Below, in pieces: positions 1-5,319 of a stretch of 5,319 nt of DNA (its first letter is position 1; each line of letters opens with the position of its first letter). This DNA is from Phycisphaerales bacterium (lineage in GTDB: Bacteria > Planctomycetota > Phycisphaerae > Tepidisphaerales > Tepidisphaeraceae). The stretch spans positions 1-5,319 of the forward strand of contig JAQGHJ010000672.1 of NCBI GenBank assembly GCA_028288905.1. Reading direction: 5' to 3'. Under the pieces are notes generated by a model. The model saw only the letters and a program-made list of their open reading frames with translations. It did not search any database and was not told the DNA's origin. The position numbers and the translations under genes were made by a program.

Positions 1-530
1 TGCCCCCGGGCCGCGGCACCGCCGCGTCGCGGCCGCCGGGGCTCGGTGTGATGATCGAGGCGGCCCCCGGAGACGGTCGCGGGCGTGCCGCGCCGGCCGA
101 GCCCGCCGCCACGCCCGATGTCTCGCCCGACGGCCCCTCACGAACGACTGCGGCGGCACCCCGGCGCGTACAAAGGACCGGACCGGCCGCCCTCGGTTTA
201 TCGTGCGACTGCCGGGGCCGACTTGACGGAACAATCCGCCCGCCTCGCCCCGCGTCGCACCGGCACCTCGGCACCCGGCCCGGGGCCTCCCCGTGGCAGT
301 GGCCGACGCGACATCTTACACGCGCCCCGGAGCGAAGAACAAACCGACGTTCCACGTTCCGGGAACTTGCGAAAATCCTGGCTCGGACGTGGACAGCGGT
401 GATCCAAGTCAGCGCCTGGCTCACTCCAACTGAGAAGCGGTGCGGGAAGTCGGAGTGGAACGGCGAGCGCCGCTCCGCAGACCGCTGCAGCCAGATCGGT
501 GCGGGAGCTTCGGGAAGTTGCCCCTAGCGG
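1..530. other. Left-end stretch without a supportable gene
   Basis: No convincing coding region is visible in these 530 bases. A plus-strand frame is open from the window edge to a stop at 525-527, with a possible GTG/ATG start at 48/51, but its translation is a compositional Arg/Pro/Ala mix with no domain, and the G/C bias at third positions fades after about position 137. The first ~130 bases could still belong to a gene entering from the left on either strand; this cannot be decided here. The stretch from about 310 to 450 is less GC-rich and looks intergenic. It contains a direct repeat of ACGTTCC (347-353 and 354-360) running into the dyad GTTCC-G-GGAAC (356-366). A 10-bp inverted repeat with one mismatch (422-431 with 448-457) lies 74 bases beyond the stop of the minus-strand gene; the mismatch becomes a G-U pair in a minus-strand transcript, so it could be part of that gene's 3' end. 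Confidence 0.5.
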
Positions 531-857
531 TCAGGCCTCGCCGGCCGGCGTGTCGCGGCGGGGCGGGTCGGCCTTGGCGGCGTCCCGGGCGGCCGCCCGC
601 TTGGCCGCGTCGATCACCTTCGCCTTGGCCTTCTCGAACTCCTCGTCCGTGATCTGCCCTTCGCGGTGGAGCTGGCGGAGGTCCGACAACATAAACCCGC
701 CTGCGGCCTTCGACGGGTCCTCGGCCTCGTTCAGCCGCTTGCGGATCTGCGAGACGATCACCAACCCGACCACCACGACGCCGACCAGCACGAGCGCGGC
801 CTTCAGGATCTGGTCCAGCGGGACGCTACGGGCTTGCAGGAGGGGGAAGGGCGTCAT
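531..857 (-). CDS. Small single-pass membrane protein with SHOCT-like C-terminal motif
   Basis: This is a 108-residue protein of unknown function. Residues about 17-38 (ILKAALVLVG through VSQI) form one strongly hydrophobic membrane helix, followed by a basic RKR anchor that suggests the C-terminal part is cytoplasmic. Residues about 55-83 (FMLSDLRQLHREGQITDEEF and the following KAKAKV) fit the SHOCT short C-terminal motif, L..L..L...G.IT.EEF...K, a small helical pair known from many bacterial proteins and thought to serve in oligomerisation or interaction. The tail (84-108) is Ala/Lys/Arg/Asp-rich and probably disordered. The start is the ATG at 855-857; no clear Shine-Dalgarno sequence precedes it, but the hydrophobic segment is well placed from this start. 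It lies 125 bp downstream of the nuclease gene on the same strand, so co-transcription is possible but not shown. The protein is real by composition and motif; its role is unknown. Confidence 0.82.
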   Translation of the reverse strand: MTPFPLLQARSVPLDQILKAALVLVGVVVVGLVIVSQIRKRLNEAEDPSKAAGGFMLSDLRQLHREGQITDEEFEKAKAKVIDAAKRAAARDAAKADPPRRDTPAGEA

Positions 858-982
858 GGCGGGCGGTAGGTGGCGGGATGCTAAGGACCGGCCGACAGCT
901 AATCAATCACGTCCAAAGCATCGGCGGCCGCCTCATCGTGGCCGGACATCGCTCAACACGCCGCCCTCCCGGCATTTCCACC

Positions 983-1987
983 TTACTCCTCGAACAGCTT
1001 CAGCTGCGCCTCCGGCCGGGCCAGCACGGCGTCGATCTTCCGCTTCCTCAACTCGCCGACGAACTCGCGGTACCCGTGGTGGGCGTACACCTTCCGCGGC
1101 GACACCCGCTCGATCAGTTCGAGCAGTTCGTCGAAGTCCGCGTGGTCCGACAGCGGCAGCGCCAGCTCGACGCCGTACCGGAACCGGGCGTTCGGCTGCA
1201 ACGCCCACCCGGTCATCATGATGGTGAGCGGGTCGTCGAACCGGCTGACGAACGCCGACCGGGCGACCTGCGGCGGGGCGACGAGCGCCCCCCGCTCGGC
1301 GAGATCGAGGGCGGCAGGGCCGTGAAAGTCCTCGGCCTTGTACCGCCGGTACGGCCCCAGGGGCACGCCGAGCCGCTCGTAAATGCCGTTCAGAGCGTGG
1401 ACGGCCCCGTGGCAGGTCACCGGGAGGCCGTGGTCGGTCAGGATGCGGACGATCTCCTGGGCCTTGCCGAGCGAGTAGCCCATGACGATCGGCTGGCGGC
1501 CGGCGGCCAGGGCACCGGCGACCGCCTCGGCCAGCCGCGCCTGCGTCTGCCGCCAGTCGGGGAACCGGAACATCGGCAGCCCGTACGTGCTCTCCATGAC
1601 GAGCACGTCGGCCGGCTCCGGGTCCGCTTGCTCGACGGTGAGGCTCGGGCGGAGCTTGAAGTCGCCCGTATACAACAGCGACCCCTCGGGCCGCTCGACC
1701 CGCACCATGGCGCTGCCGAGCACGTGACCAGCGGGCGTGAGCCGCAGGCGGGTGTCGGGGTCGAACGCGTGGTCCGTCCGATAACCGAGCCGGGTGACGG
1801 CGGTCATGCCGACCCGGTACTCGGCCAGTTCGGCCGTCGCGGCGGTGGCGTAGGCGTGCCCGTGGACCCCGCCGTTCGGCAGATGGTCGCTGTGGGCGTG
1901 CGACACCACGCACACCGGCCGGGGCCGGCGGCTGTCCAAGTAGAGCGGCGTGCCGGCCACCCGTAGATCGTCGTCCCACTGGAGCAT
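983..1987 (-). CDS. MBL-fold/beta-CASP nuclease, ligase-associated DNA exonuclease type
   Basis: This 334-residue protein is a predicted two-zinc nuclease of the metallo-beta-lactamase/beta-CASP superfamily, acting on DNA or RNA in the cytoplasm. The zinc ligands are visible in order: SHAHSDH at 29-35 (H30, H32, D34, H35), PAGHVLGS with H88, and YTGD with D109. The beta-CASP motifs follow: motif A Glu132 in ESTYG, motif B H282 in LSDHADF, and motif C H304 in YAHHG. No key residue is missing. The stretch ESTYGLPMFRFPDW (132-145), then YSLGKAQEI (171-179) and CHGAVHALNGIY (192-203), are more like the 'ligase-associated DNA exonuclease' family (TIGR04122 type, about 330 aa) than like CPSF73 or RNase J, and the length agrees. 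In that family the gene usually sits with an ATP-dependent DNA ligase, a helicase and a phosphoesterase; none is within this window. The ATG at 1985-1987 lacks a Shine-Dalgarno sequence, but the N-terminus matches the expected family start, about 28 residues before the HxHxDH motif. Fold is near certain; substrate is inferred. Confidence 0.93.
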   Translation of the reverse strand: MLQWDDDLRVAGTPLYLDSRRPRPVCVVSHAHSDHLPNGGVHGHAYATAATAELAEYRVGMTAVTRLGYRTDHAFDPDTRLRLTPAGHVLGSAMVRVERPEGSLLYTGDFKLRPSLTVEQADPEPADVLVMESTYGLPMFRFPDWRQTQARLAEAVAGALAAGRQPIVMGYSLGKAQEIVRILTDHGLPVTCHGAVHALNGIYERLGVPLGPYRRYKAEDFHGPAALDLAERGALVAPPQVARSAFVSRFDDPLTIMMTGWALQPNARFRYGVELALPLSDHADFDELLELIERVSPRKVYAHHGYREFVGELRKRKIDAVLARPEAQLKLFEE

Positions 1988-2354
1988 CGGCCGGCCGGAT
2001 CGTAGGTTGAGTCGGCGGCCCGTCCCACCGGAGCTTTGTCCGTAAAGGAAACTGGACTTGATCTGTAGGCATCCTCGCGTCCGAATGGACGCACCGGTGC
2101 CTTTTGTGGTGGGAAAAATCGCGGATTAACCGCTTTGGGGTCTTGACTTGCGGAGTGCCGGCCCAAGAAACCGCAATTTTCTCGGATTGGCTCAAAGGGG
2201 GCACCGCATCCTGTCGAAGATTGAGGTAGGACGTCGTGCCGCGGAGGGCGGGGCGACGTCGCGAACCCGGTGAGGACCGCGGGCGGCCACGACGCCGACC
2301 GTGACGTCTTTCCGGGTCGTTCCTCGTGCACGACCGACAGAGGGAGCTAGAAAG
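1988..2354. promoter_or_regulatory. Divergent control region between nuclease and regulator genes
   Basis: These 367 bp separate two genes transcribed away from each other, so both promoters should lie here. I see no gene in it. The centre (about 2101-2200) is clearly more A/T-rich than its surroundings. Dyad symmetries cluster there: GCGTCC-GAAT-GGACGC (2077-2092), a perfect 10-bp palindrome GCACCGGTGC (2091-2100), an imperfect dyad GCGGATTAACCGC (2121-2133), and a wider inverted pair, 2112-2124 against 2171-2183, matching at 10 of 13 positions. Any of these could be an operator for the neighbouring GntR-type protein, which would fit autoregulation. A TTGACT at 2143-2148 resembles a -35 box but has no good -10 partner at 17 bp. 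Promoter positions are therefore not assigned. Confidence 0.55.
2339..2346 (+). promoter_or_regulatory. Ribosome binding site that sets the TTG start of the regulator
   Basis: AGAGGGAG is a good purine-rich Shine-Dalgarno match, placed 8 bases before a TTG codon at 2355-2357. The in-frame GTG further upstream at 2301 has no such site and would add 18 residues with no family-like features. This is the only gene in the window with a clear Shine-Dalgarno sequence, and it decides the start. Confidence 0.7.
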
Positions 2355-3443
2355 TTGAACATCCAAACCAACACAATCGCGACGGGCCGTCCGCCCGTCG
2401 ACGCCGACGCCCCGGCCGACGTGGCCGAGGTCCGGCTCAGCTACAAGTTCCAGCGGCTGCGGGAGAAGCTCCGCGAGGCTGTCACCGGCGGCGAGTTTCA
2501 GGGCAAGCTGCCGGGCGAGCGGCAGCTGGCGAAGCGGTTCGGCGTGAACGCCAAGACGCTGAGCAAGGCGCTGACCGACTTGGCGGCCGAGGGGCTGCTC
2601 GACCGCAGCATCGGCCGCGGGACGTTCGTGAAGGGGTCCGCCCCCGCCCCGGCCGCCGCCGGGCGGTGGCTCGTGCTGGCGGACGCCGCGTCGGCCGACT
2701 CGGCCCTGGTCCGCCGGCTCCGGCTGGCCAACCCCGAGCTCGTCGTCTGCACCGATTTCGCCCAGATCCGCCCGAGCTTCCTCAGCCCGTTCAGCGCGGT
2801 GCTGGACCTGTGCGGGGCGGCCCCGGAGTCGGTCGTCCGGGACCTGGTCGTCCGCAACCTGCCGCTCGTCGCCGTCGGGCACGAGCCGCGGACGTTCGCC
2901 ATGCACTGCGTCGTCCCGGACGAGATGCTGGCCGGGACGAAGCTCGGGCGGGACCTGCTGTTCGCCGGGCACCGCCGGCTGGTCGCGGTCGAGGCGCCCG
3001 GGCGGCACGCCCTGACCCAGGCCCTGCGGCAGGCGGCGGCCCGGTACGCCCCGGACGCGACGGTCGATGCGTGTGCCGTCGCCGAGGTCCCCACCCTGCT
3101 GCGGGACGGGGCGGTCGCGTTCGTGTGCGAGAGCCCGGCGGCCGCCCGGCAGGTCCGGGCGGCGATCGCCGGGCACGCGACGGCCGACGTCGCCCTGGCG
3201 GCCGTCGGGACGACCGCCGGCCCGGACGCCGACCTGCCGTGCAGCGGGTACTACGTGGACTGCGCCGCCGTGGCCGACGCGGTCGTGGGGCTGCTGGCCG
3301 ACCCGCCGGCCCGCCCGACCACGCTATGGCTGACATGCGAGTGGGCCGACCGCGGGACTATCGTCCCGCCCGACGCCGCTCCCGCCCCAATCGAACTGTC
3401 CGCCGCCCAGCGGGCGGTCGGCTACGCCGGCCTCCTGTCCTGA
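2355..3443 (+). CDS. GntR-type winged-helix regulator with LacI-like sensor domain
   Basis: This 362-residue protein (from the TTG start at 2355) is a predicted DNA-binding transcription factor. Residues about 32-94 form a GntR winged helix: LREKLREAVTGGEFQGKLPG, then ERQLAKRFGVNAKTLSKAL as the helix-turn-helix, and EGLLDRSIGRGTFVKG as the wing ending in the hallmark GRGTFV. The rest (about 103-345) looks like a degenerate periplasmic-binding-protein/LacI sensor: NLPLVAVGH (168-176), LGRDLLFAGHRRLVAVEAPG (197-216), and VDCAAVADAVVGLL (301-314) followed by a beta strand and WADRGTIVPP. This GntR plus LacI-like layout is known from AraR-type sugar-responsive repressors, so a small-molecule ligand, possibly a sugar, is a reasonable guess but unproven. 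Eight cysteines (132, 153, 185, 240, 258, 296, 303, 328) are scattered through the sensor part. The gene is divergent from the nuclease gene and followed by a strong hairpin. An alternative GTG start at 2301 is less likely. Confidence 0.88.
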   Translation: MNIQTNTIATGRPPVDADAPADVAEVRLSYKFQRLREKLREAVTGGEFQGKLPGERQLAKRFGVNAKTLSKALTDLAAEGLLDRSIGRGTFVKGSAPAPAAAGRWLVLADAASADSALVRRLRLANPELVVCTDFAQIRPSFLSPFSAVLDLCGAAPESVVRDLVVRNLPLVAVGHEPRTFAMHCVVPDEMLAGTKLGRDLLFAGHRRLVAVEAPGRHALTQALRQAAARYAPDATVDACAVAEVPTLLRDGAVAFVCESPAAARQVRAAIAGHATADVALAAVGTTAGPDADLPCSGYYVDCAAVADAVVGLLADPPARPTTLWLTCEWADRGTIVPPDAAPAPIELSAAQRAVGYAGLLS

Positions 3444-3464
3444 TTCGGCCCTCGACCGCGTAGC

Positions 3465-3523
3465 GGAAACGAACGAACCCAGTGGGTGACCCGGTCGCGA
3501 CCGGGTCGCCCGCTTTCGTTTCC
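3465..3523 (+). terminator. Compound stem-loop terminator after the regulator gene
   Basis: This begins 21 bases after the stop codon of the regulator. The core is a 34-base inverted repeat, 3481-3497 with 3498-3514, giving 17 pairs of which two are G-U; its inner 20 bp are a perfect palindrome (GACCCGGTCG/CGACCGGGTC). The flanks add a second stem: GGAAACGAA (3465-3473) pairs with TTCGTTTCC (3515-3523), leaving a 7-base bulge on the left only (3474-3480). The stem is followed on the plus strand by the broken T-run TTTCGTTT and preceded by an A-rich stretch, so it could stop transcription in both directions. It separates the regulator from the downstream propeller gene. Termination itself is inferred from structure. 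Confidence 0.65.
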
Positions 3524-3755
3524 CGCCCCCCTCGGCCGTCAACGGTACTGTTCCGGTCCGCTACCACTCTGCGAACGTCCTCGCGCCGCCCGCCGTCGGG
3601 CAACGGCTTCGCCGTAGATCCGCCCGGGAGGGTGGCGTCTGGACCTCAGGCCCTCCGGTCCTGCAGACCCCGCCCTTCCGGGCGGGGCTATAGTCGGAGC
3701 CGTCTACCGACACGGCCCGTACTCGGGGACCGCGTCCGAATTCACCTCGGCCCGC
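3524..3755 (+). promoter_or_regulatory. Spacer and leader before the propeller gene, with three consecutive hairpins
   Basis: No gene is visible between the terminator and the ATG at 3756. Three stem-loops follow one another: ACGGC-TTC-GCCGT (3603-3615); a bulged stem GTCTG-GACC (3637-3645) with GGTC-CTG-CAGAC (3657-3668); and a strong CCCCGCCC-TTCC-GGGCGGGG (3668-3687). A TATAGT at 3689-3694, directly after the last stem, resembles a -10 box but has no recognisable -35 partner. No Shine-Dalgarno sequence precedes the ATG at 3756. The stems could form a structured leader of the propeller mRNA or be remnants of an intergenic repeat; the sequence alone does not decide. Confidence 0.4.
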
Positions 3756-5057
3756 ATGAGAAACAGCTTCTTCGCCGCGACGATCCTGTGTGCCGCGACC
3801 GCCAACGCGGCCCCCGCGCCGCAACCGCCGCCGCCGGGCCCGGCAATTGATGCGATCTGGCCCGACTTCCGCGGCCCGGCCCGCGACGGCCACGCCCCGG
3901 CCGACGCCCGGCCGCCGACCCGGTGGTCCGACACGGACCGCGTGAAGTGGCGGACCCCGATCCCGGGCCAGGGGCACTCGTCGCCGGTCGTGGCGGGGGG
4001 CCGGGTGTGGCTGACGACCGCGTTAGATGACGGCCGGTCGATGCACGCGGTCTGCGTCGACTCGGCCGACGGCAGGGTGCTGCACGACGTGGAGGTGTTC
4101 GCGACGAGTTACCCGGGGCCGAAGCACGCGTTCAACTCGTACGCGTCGCCGACCCCGGCCGTCGGGGGCGGGCGGGTGTTCGTCAGCTTCGGCACCCACG
4201 GGCTGGCCTGCCTAGACGCCGGGACGGCGAAGGTGGTGTGGGCCGCCCGCGACCTCGACCTGCACTTCGAGACCGGTGCCGGGTCGAGCCCGGTGTTGTA
4301 CGGCGAGATGGTGATCCTCGAGTGCGACGCGGTGAACGCCCAGTACGTCGTCGCGTTCGACGCCGCGACCGGCAAGCAGGCGTGGAAGACGCCGCGGAGC
4401 AAGGCGTTCGGCCCGACGATGACGAACAAGCGGCGGGCGTTCAGCACGGCCGTCATCCAACCGATCGGCGGGCGGGACGTGCTGCTGAGCCTCGGGGCCC
4501 AGCGGATGTACGGGTACGACCCGGCGACCGGGCAAGAGCTGTGGCACGTCGACCACGGCGGGTACTCGAACGCCGCCCGCCCGCTGTACGCGGACGGGCT
4601 GGTCGTCTTCTCGACCGGGTACGACAAGGCCGACCTTGTGGCCGCGCGGGTGCCGGCGGACCCGCCGGCACCGGGCGGCAAGCCGATCGACGCGTCGGGT
4701 GACGTCGCGTGGCGGCAGAAGCAGGGCGCGCCGTACAAGCCGACGCCGACGCTGGTCGACGGCCGGCTGTACGTCGTGGCCGACACCGGCGTCGCCCGCT
4801 GCCTCGACGCCAAGACCGGCAACGTGATCTGGACGAAGCGGCTAGGCCAGACGTACAGCGCCAGCCCGCTCTATGCCGGCGGGCTGCTGTACTTCTTGTC
4901 GGAGAAGGGGCAGGTCGACGTGCTGAAGCCCGGCGGCGGGGCGGAGCCGACCGTGGTCGCGAGCTTCACGACCGACGAGGGCTACTTCGCCAGCCCGGCC
5001 GTCGTCGGCAACGCCCTGATCCTGCGGACGACGGGGCACCTGTACCGGGTCGAGTAG
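3756..5057 (+). CDS. Exported PQQ-like beta-propeller repeat protein
   Basis: This 433-residue protein is predicted to be secreted to the periplasm or paryphoplasm. Residues 1-19 form a short Sec signal peptide (MRNSFF, a hydrophobic core, then ANA before APAP), and C12 is not in a lipobox, so it is unlikely to be a lipoprotein. A Pro-rich linker follows. WPDFRGPARDG (35-45) and then WSDTDRVKWRTPIPGQGHSS are the opening signature of planctomycete PQQ-like (WD40-like) propeller proteins. Blade repeats run to the end, each with a beta-strand pair and a D..TG...W type turn, for example FDAATGKQAWKT (201-212), YDPATGQELWHV (254-265) and LDAKTGNVIWTKRL (350-363); I count about eight, enough for a closed propeller. 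Despite the name, these proteins often lack PQQ cofactor and enzyme activity, and I see no dehydrogenase-specific residues such as a vicinal disulfide pair. The role is probably binding or scaffolding outside the cytoplasm. The gene stands alone on the plus strand behind a terminator. The start is fixed by the signal peptide. Confidence 0.92.
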   Translation: MRNSFFAATILCAATANAAPAPQPPPPGPAIDAIWPDFRGPARDGHAPADARPPTRWSDTDRVKWRTPIPGQGHSSPVVAGGRVWLTTALDDGRSMHAVCVDSADGRVLHDVEVFATSYPGPKHAFNSYASPTPAVGGGRVFVSFGTHGLACLDAGTAKVVWAARDLDLHFETGAGSSPVLYGEMVILECDAVNAQYVVAFDAATGKQAWKTPRSKAFGPTMTNKRRAFSTAVIQPIGGRDVLLSLGAQRMYGYDPATGQELWHVDHGGYSNAARPLYADGLVVFSTGYDKADLVAARVPADPPAPGGKPIDASGDVAWRQKQGAPYKPTPTLVDGRLYVVADTGVARCLDAKTGNVIWTKRLGQTYSASPLYAGGLLYFLSEKGQVDVLKPGGGAEPTVVASFTTDEGYFASPAVVGNALILRTTGHLYRVE

Positions 5058-5058
5058 G

Positions 5059-5074
5059 GTCCGCCTTGGCGGAC
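5059..5074 (+). terminator. Short hairpin directly after the propeller stop codon
   Basis: GTCCGCC-TT-GGCGGAC forms a perfect 7-bp inverted repeat starting two bases after the TAG stop at 5055-5057. A two-base loop is too tight, so one or two inner pairs must open. No T-run follows, so this is a weak candidate for intrinsic termination; it may instead mark or protect the 3' end of the transcript. Confidence 0.35.
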
Positions 5075-5146
5075 GCGCGATGCCGGGCGATGGGTGACGG
5101 GTCGCGGCTGGCGGGCCGGGACGCTCAACTCGCGCCAGCATCCCAC

Positions 5147-5173
5147 GGATGTCATCCTGAGCGGAGCGAAGGA
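5147..5173. repeat. CATCCTGAGCGGAGCGAAGGA-type intergenic repeat motif
   Basis: The stretch contains CATCCTGAGCGGAGCGAAGGA (5153-5173), preceded by GGATGT so that GGATG-T-CATCC forms a small dyad (5147-5157). From memory, closely similar sequences of the form TCATCCTGAGCGAAGCGAAGGA recur many times between genes in several unrelated GC-rich phyla. Only one copy is visible here, so repeat status rests on recall and not on the window. It lies 4 bases before the long palindrome and may be the outer part of the same element. Confidence 0.5.
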
Positions 5174-5177
5174 CCCC

Positions 5178-5319
5178 TCGTCCACCGCGCAACCCGGCCA
5201 GCGGATCGGGGACCGTGGAATGGGAAAGGGTGGCCGGCCGCCCGGGCTCGCCGCCCGACCCGGCCACCCGTTCACATGCAACGCTCCTTGACCCGCTGGC
5301 GTCGTTGCGCGGTGGACGA
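5178..5319. repeat. 142-bp imperfect palindrome, cut by the window edge
   Basis: The left arm 5178-5237 is the reverse complement of 5260-5319 at 49 of 60 positions without any gap. The outer 16 bases match perfectly (TCGTCCACCGCGCAAC against the last 16 bases of the window), the inner 10 bases match perfectly (GGGTGGCCGG, 5228-5237, with 5260-5269), and the 34 bases between match at 23. All parts share one centre at about 5248/5249, so this is a single long hairpin and not several chance ones. The right arm ends exactly at the window edge, so the full element is probably longer. It has no coding capacity I can support. It resembles a miniature inverted-repeat element or large palindromic intergenic repeat; a transcribed structured RNA is the other option. 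Confidence 0.75.

Noticed and set aside
48..527. A 159-residue plus-strand frame at the left end
   Set aside because: There is no recognisable domain, a low-complexity composition, third-position bias is lost after the first ~90 bases, and no ribosome binding site is seen.
878..1966. A 362-residue plus-strand frame opposite the nuclease gene
   Set aside because: It is the mirror of a well-supported gene. The translation is rich in Arg, Gly and Val-Glu repeats without motifs.
2143..2171. TTGACT as a sigma-70 -35 box for the regulator
   Set aside because: At 17 bp spacing the -10 position reads AGAAAC, matching the consensus at only two of six bases, so I did not call a promoter.
933..3176. 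A 747-residue open frame on the minus strand spanning the nuclease, the control region and most of the regulator gene
   Set aside because: It reads out of frame with the nuclease and antisense to the regulator. Its translation is Arg/Pro/Gly-rich with no domain, as expected for an antisense frame in very GC-rich DNA, whereas the two overlapped genes have clear families.
2666..3463. A 265-residue plus-strand frame overlapping the regulator
   Set aside because: It is a shifted reading of the regulator gene, made mostly of Arg, Gly, Pro and Ala, with no motif.
3756..5057. Quinoprotein dehydrogenase function for the propeller protein
   Set aside because: The blade motifs fit PQQ-like propellers, but the protein is shorter than alcohol or glucose dehydrogenases and lacks recognisable cofactor-binding features, so only the fold is claimed.
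5147..5319. CRISPR array or tRNA/rRNA gene in the right-end non-coding part
   Set aside because: There are no regularly spaced direct repeats, and no cloverleaf or rRNA-like stretch. The repeats present are inverted around one centre.

Overview
This is a GC-rich window with strongly G/C-biased third codon positions. The gene content points to a planctomycete, most likely of the Gemmata/Gemmataceae type. The main reasons are an exported PQQ-like beta-propeller protein with the WPDFRGPARDG opening and an FNSYASPTP stretch that I associate with planctomycetes, a short one-helix SHOCT-like membrane protein, long structured intergenic spaces, and poor Shine-Dalgarno signals. The taxonomic call is inference from gene style; no rRNA or other marker gene is present.

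Layout. Positions 1-530 hold no gene I can support. Two genes follow on the minus strand: a 108-aa membrane protein with a SHOCT-like tail (531-857), and upstream of it a 334-aa metallo-beta-lactamase/beta-CASP nuclease (983-1987) that resembles the 'ligase-associated' DNA exonuclease family. A 367-bp divergent control region (1988-2354) contains several dyad symmetries. A plus-strand transcription factor follows (TTG start at 2355, end 3443), joining a GntR-type winged helix to a degenerate LacI-like sensor domain. It ends at a strong compound hairpin that looks like a terminator (3465-3523). A 312-bp spacer with three consecutive hairpins leads to a secreted PQQ-like beta-propeller protein (3756-5057). 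The right end (5058-5319) is non-coding and holds a 142-bp imperfect palindrome that runs into the window edge. It is flanked on the left by a CATCCTGAGCGGAGCGAAGGA motif of a kind I recall as a dispersed intergenic repeat.

How the genes work together. Nothing ties the four genes into one pathway. The regulator and the exonuclease share a divergent control region, so the regulator may act on itself and on the exonuclease. The propeller gene is separated from the regulator by a terminator and has its own leader. I see no convincing new multi-gene system here. The strongest unexplained signals are the long palindromic element at the right edge, the dyads in the divergent promoter region, and the exonuclease found without its usual ligase and helicase partners.
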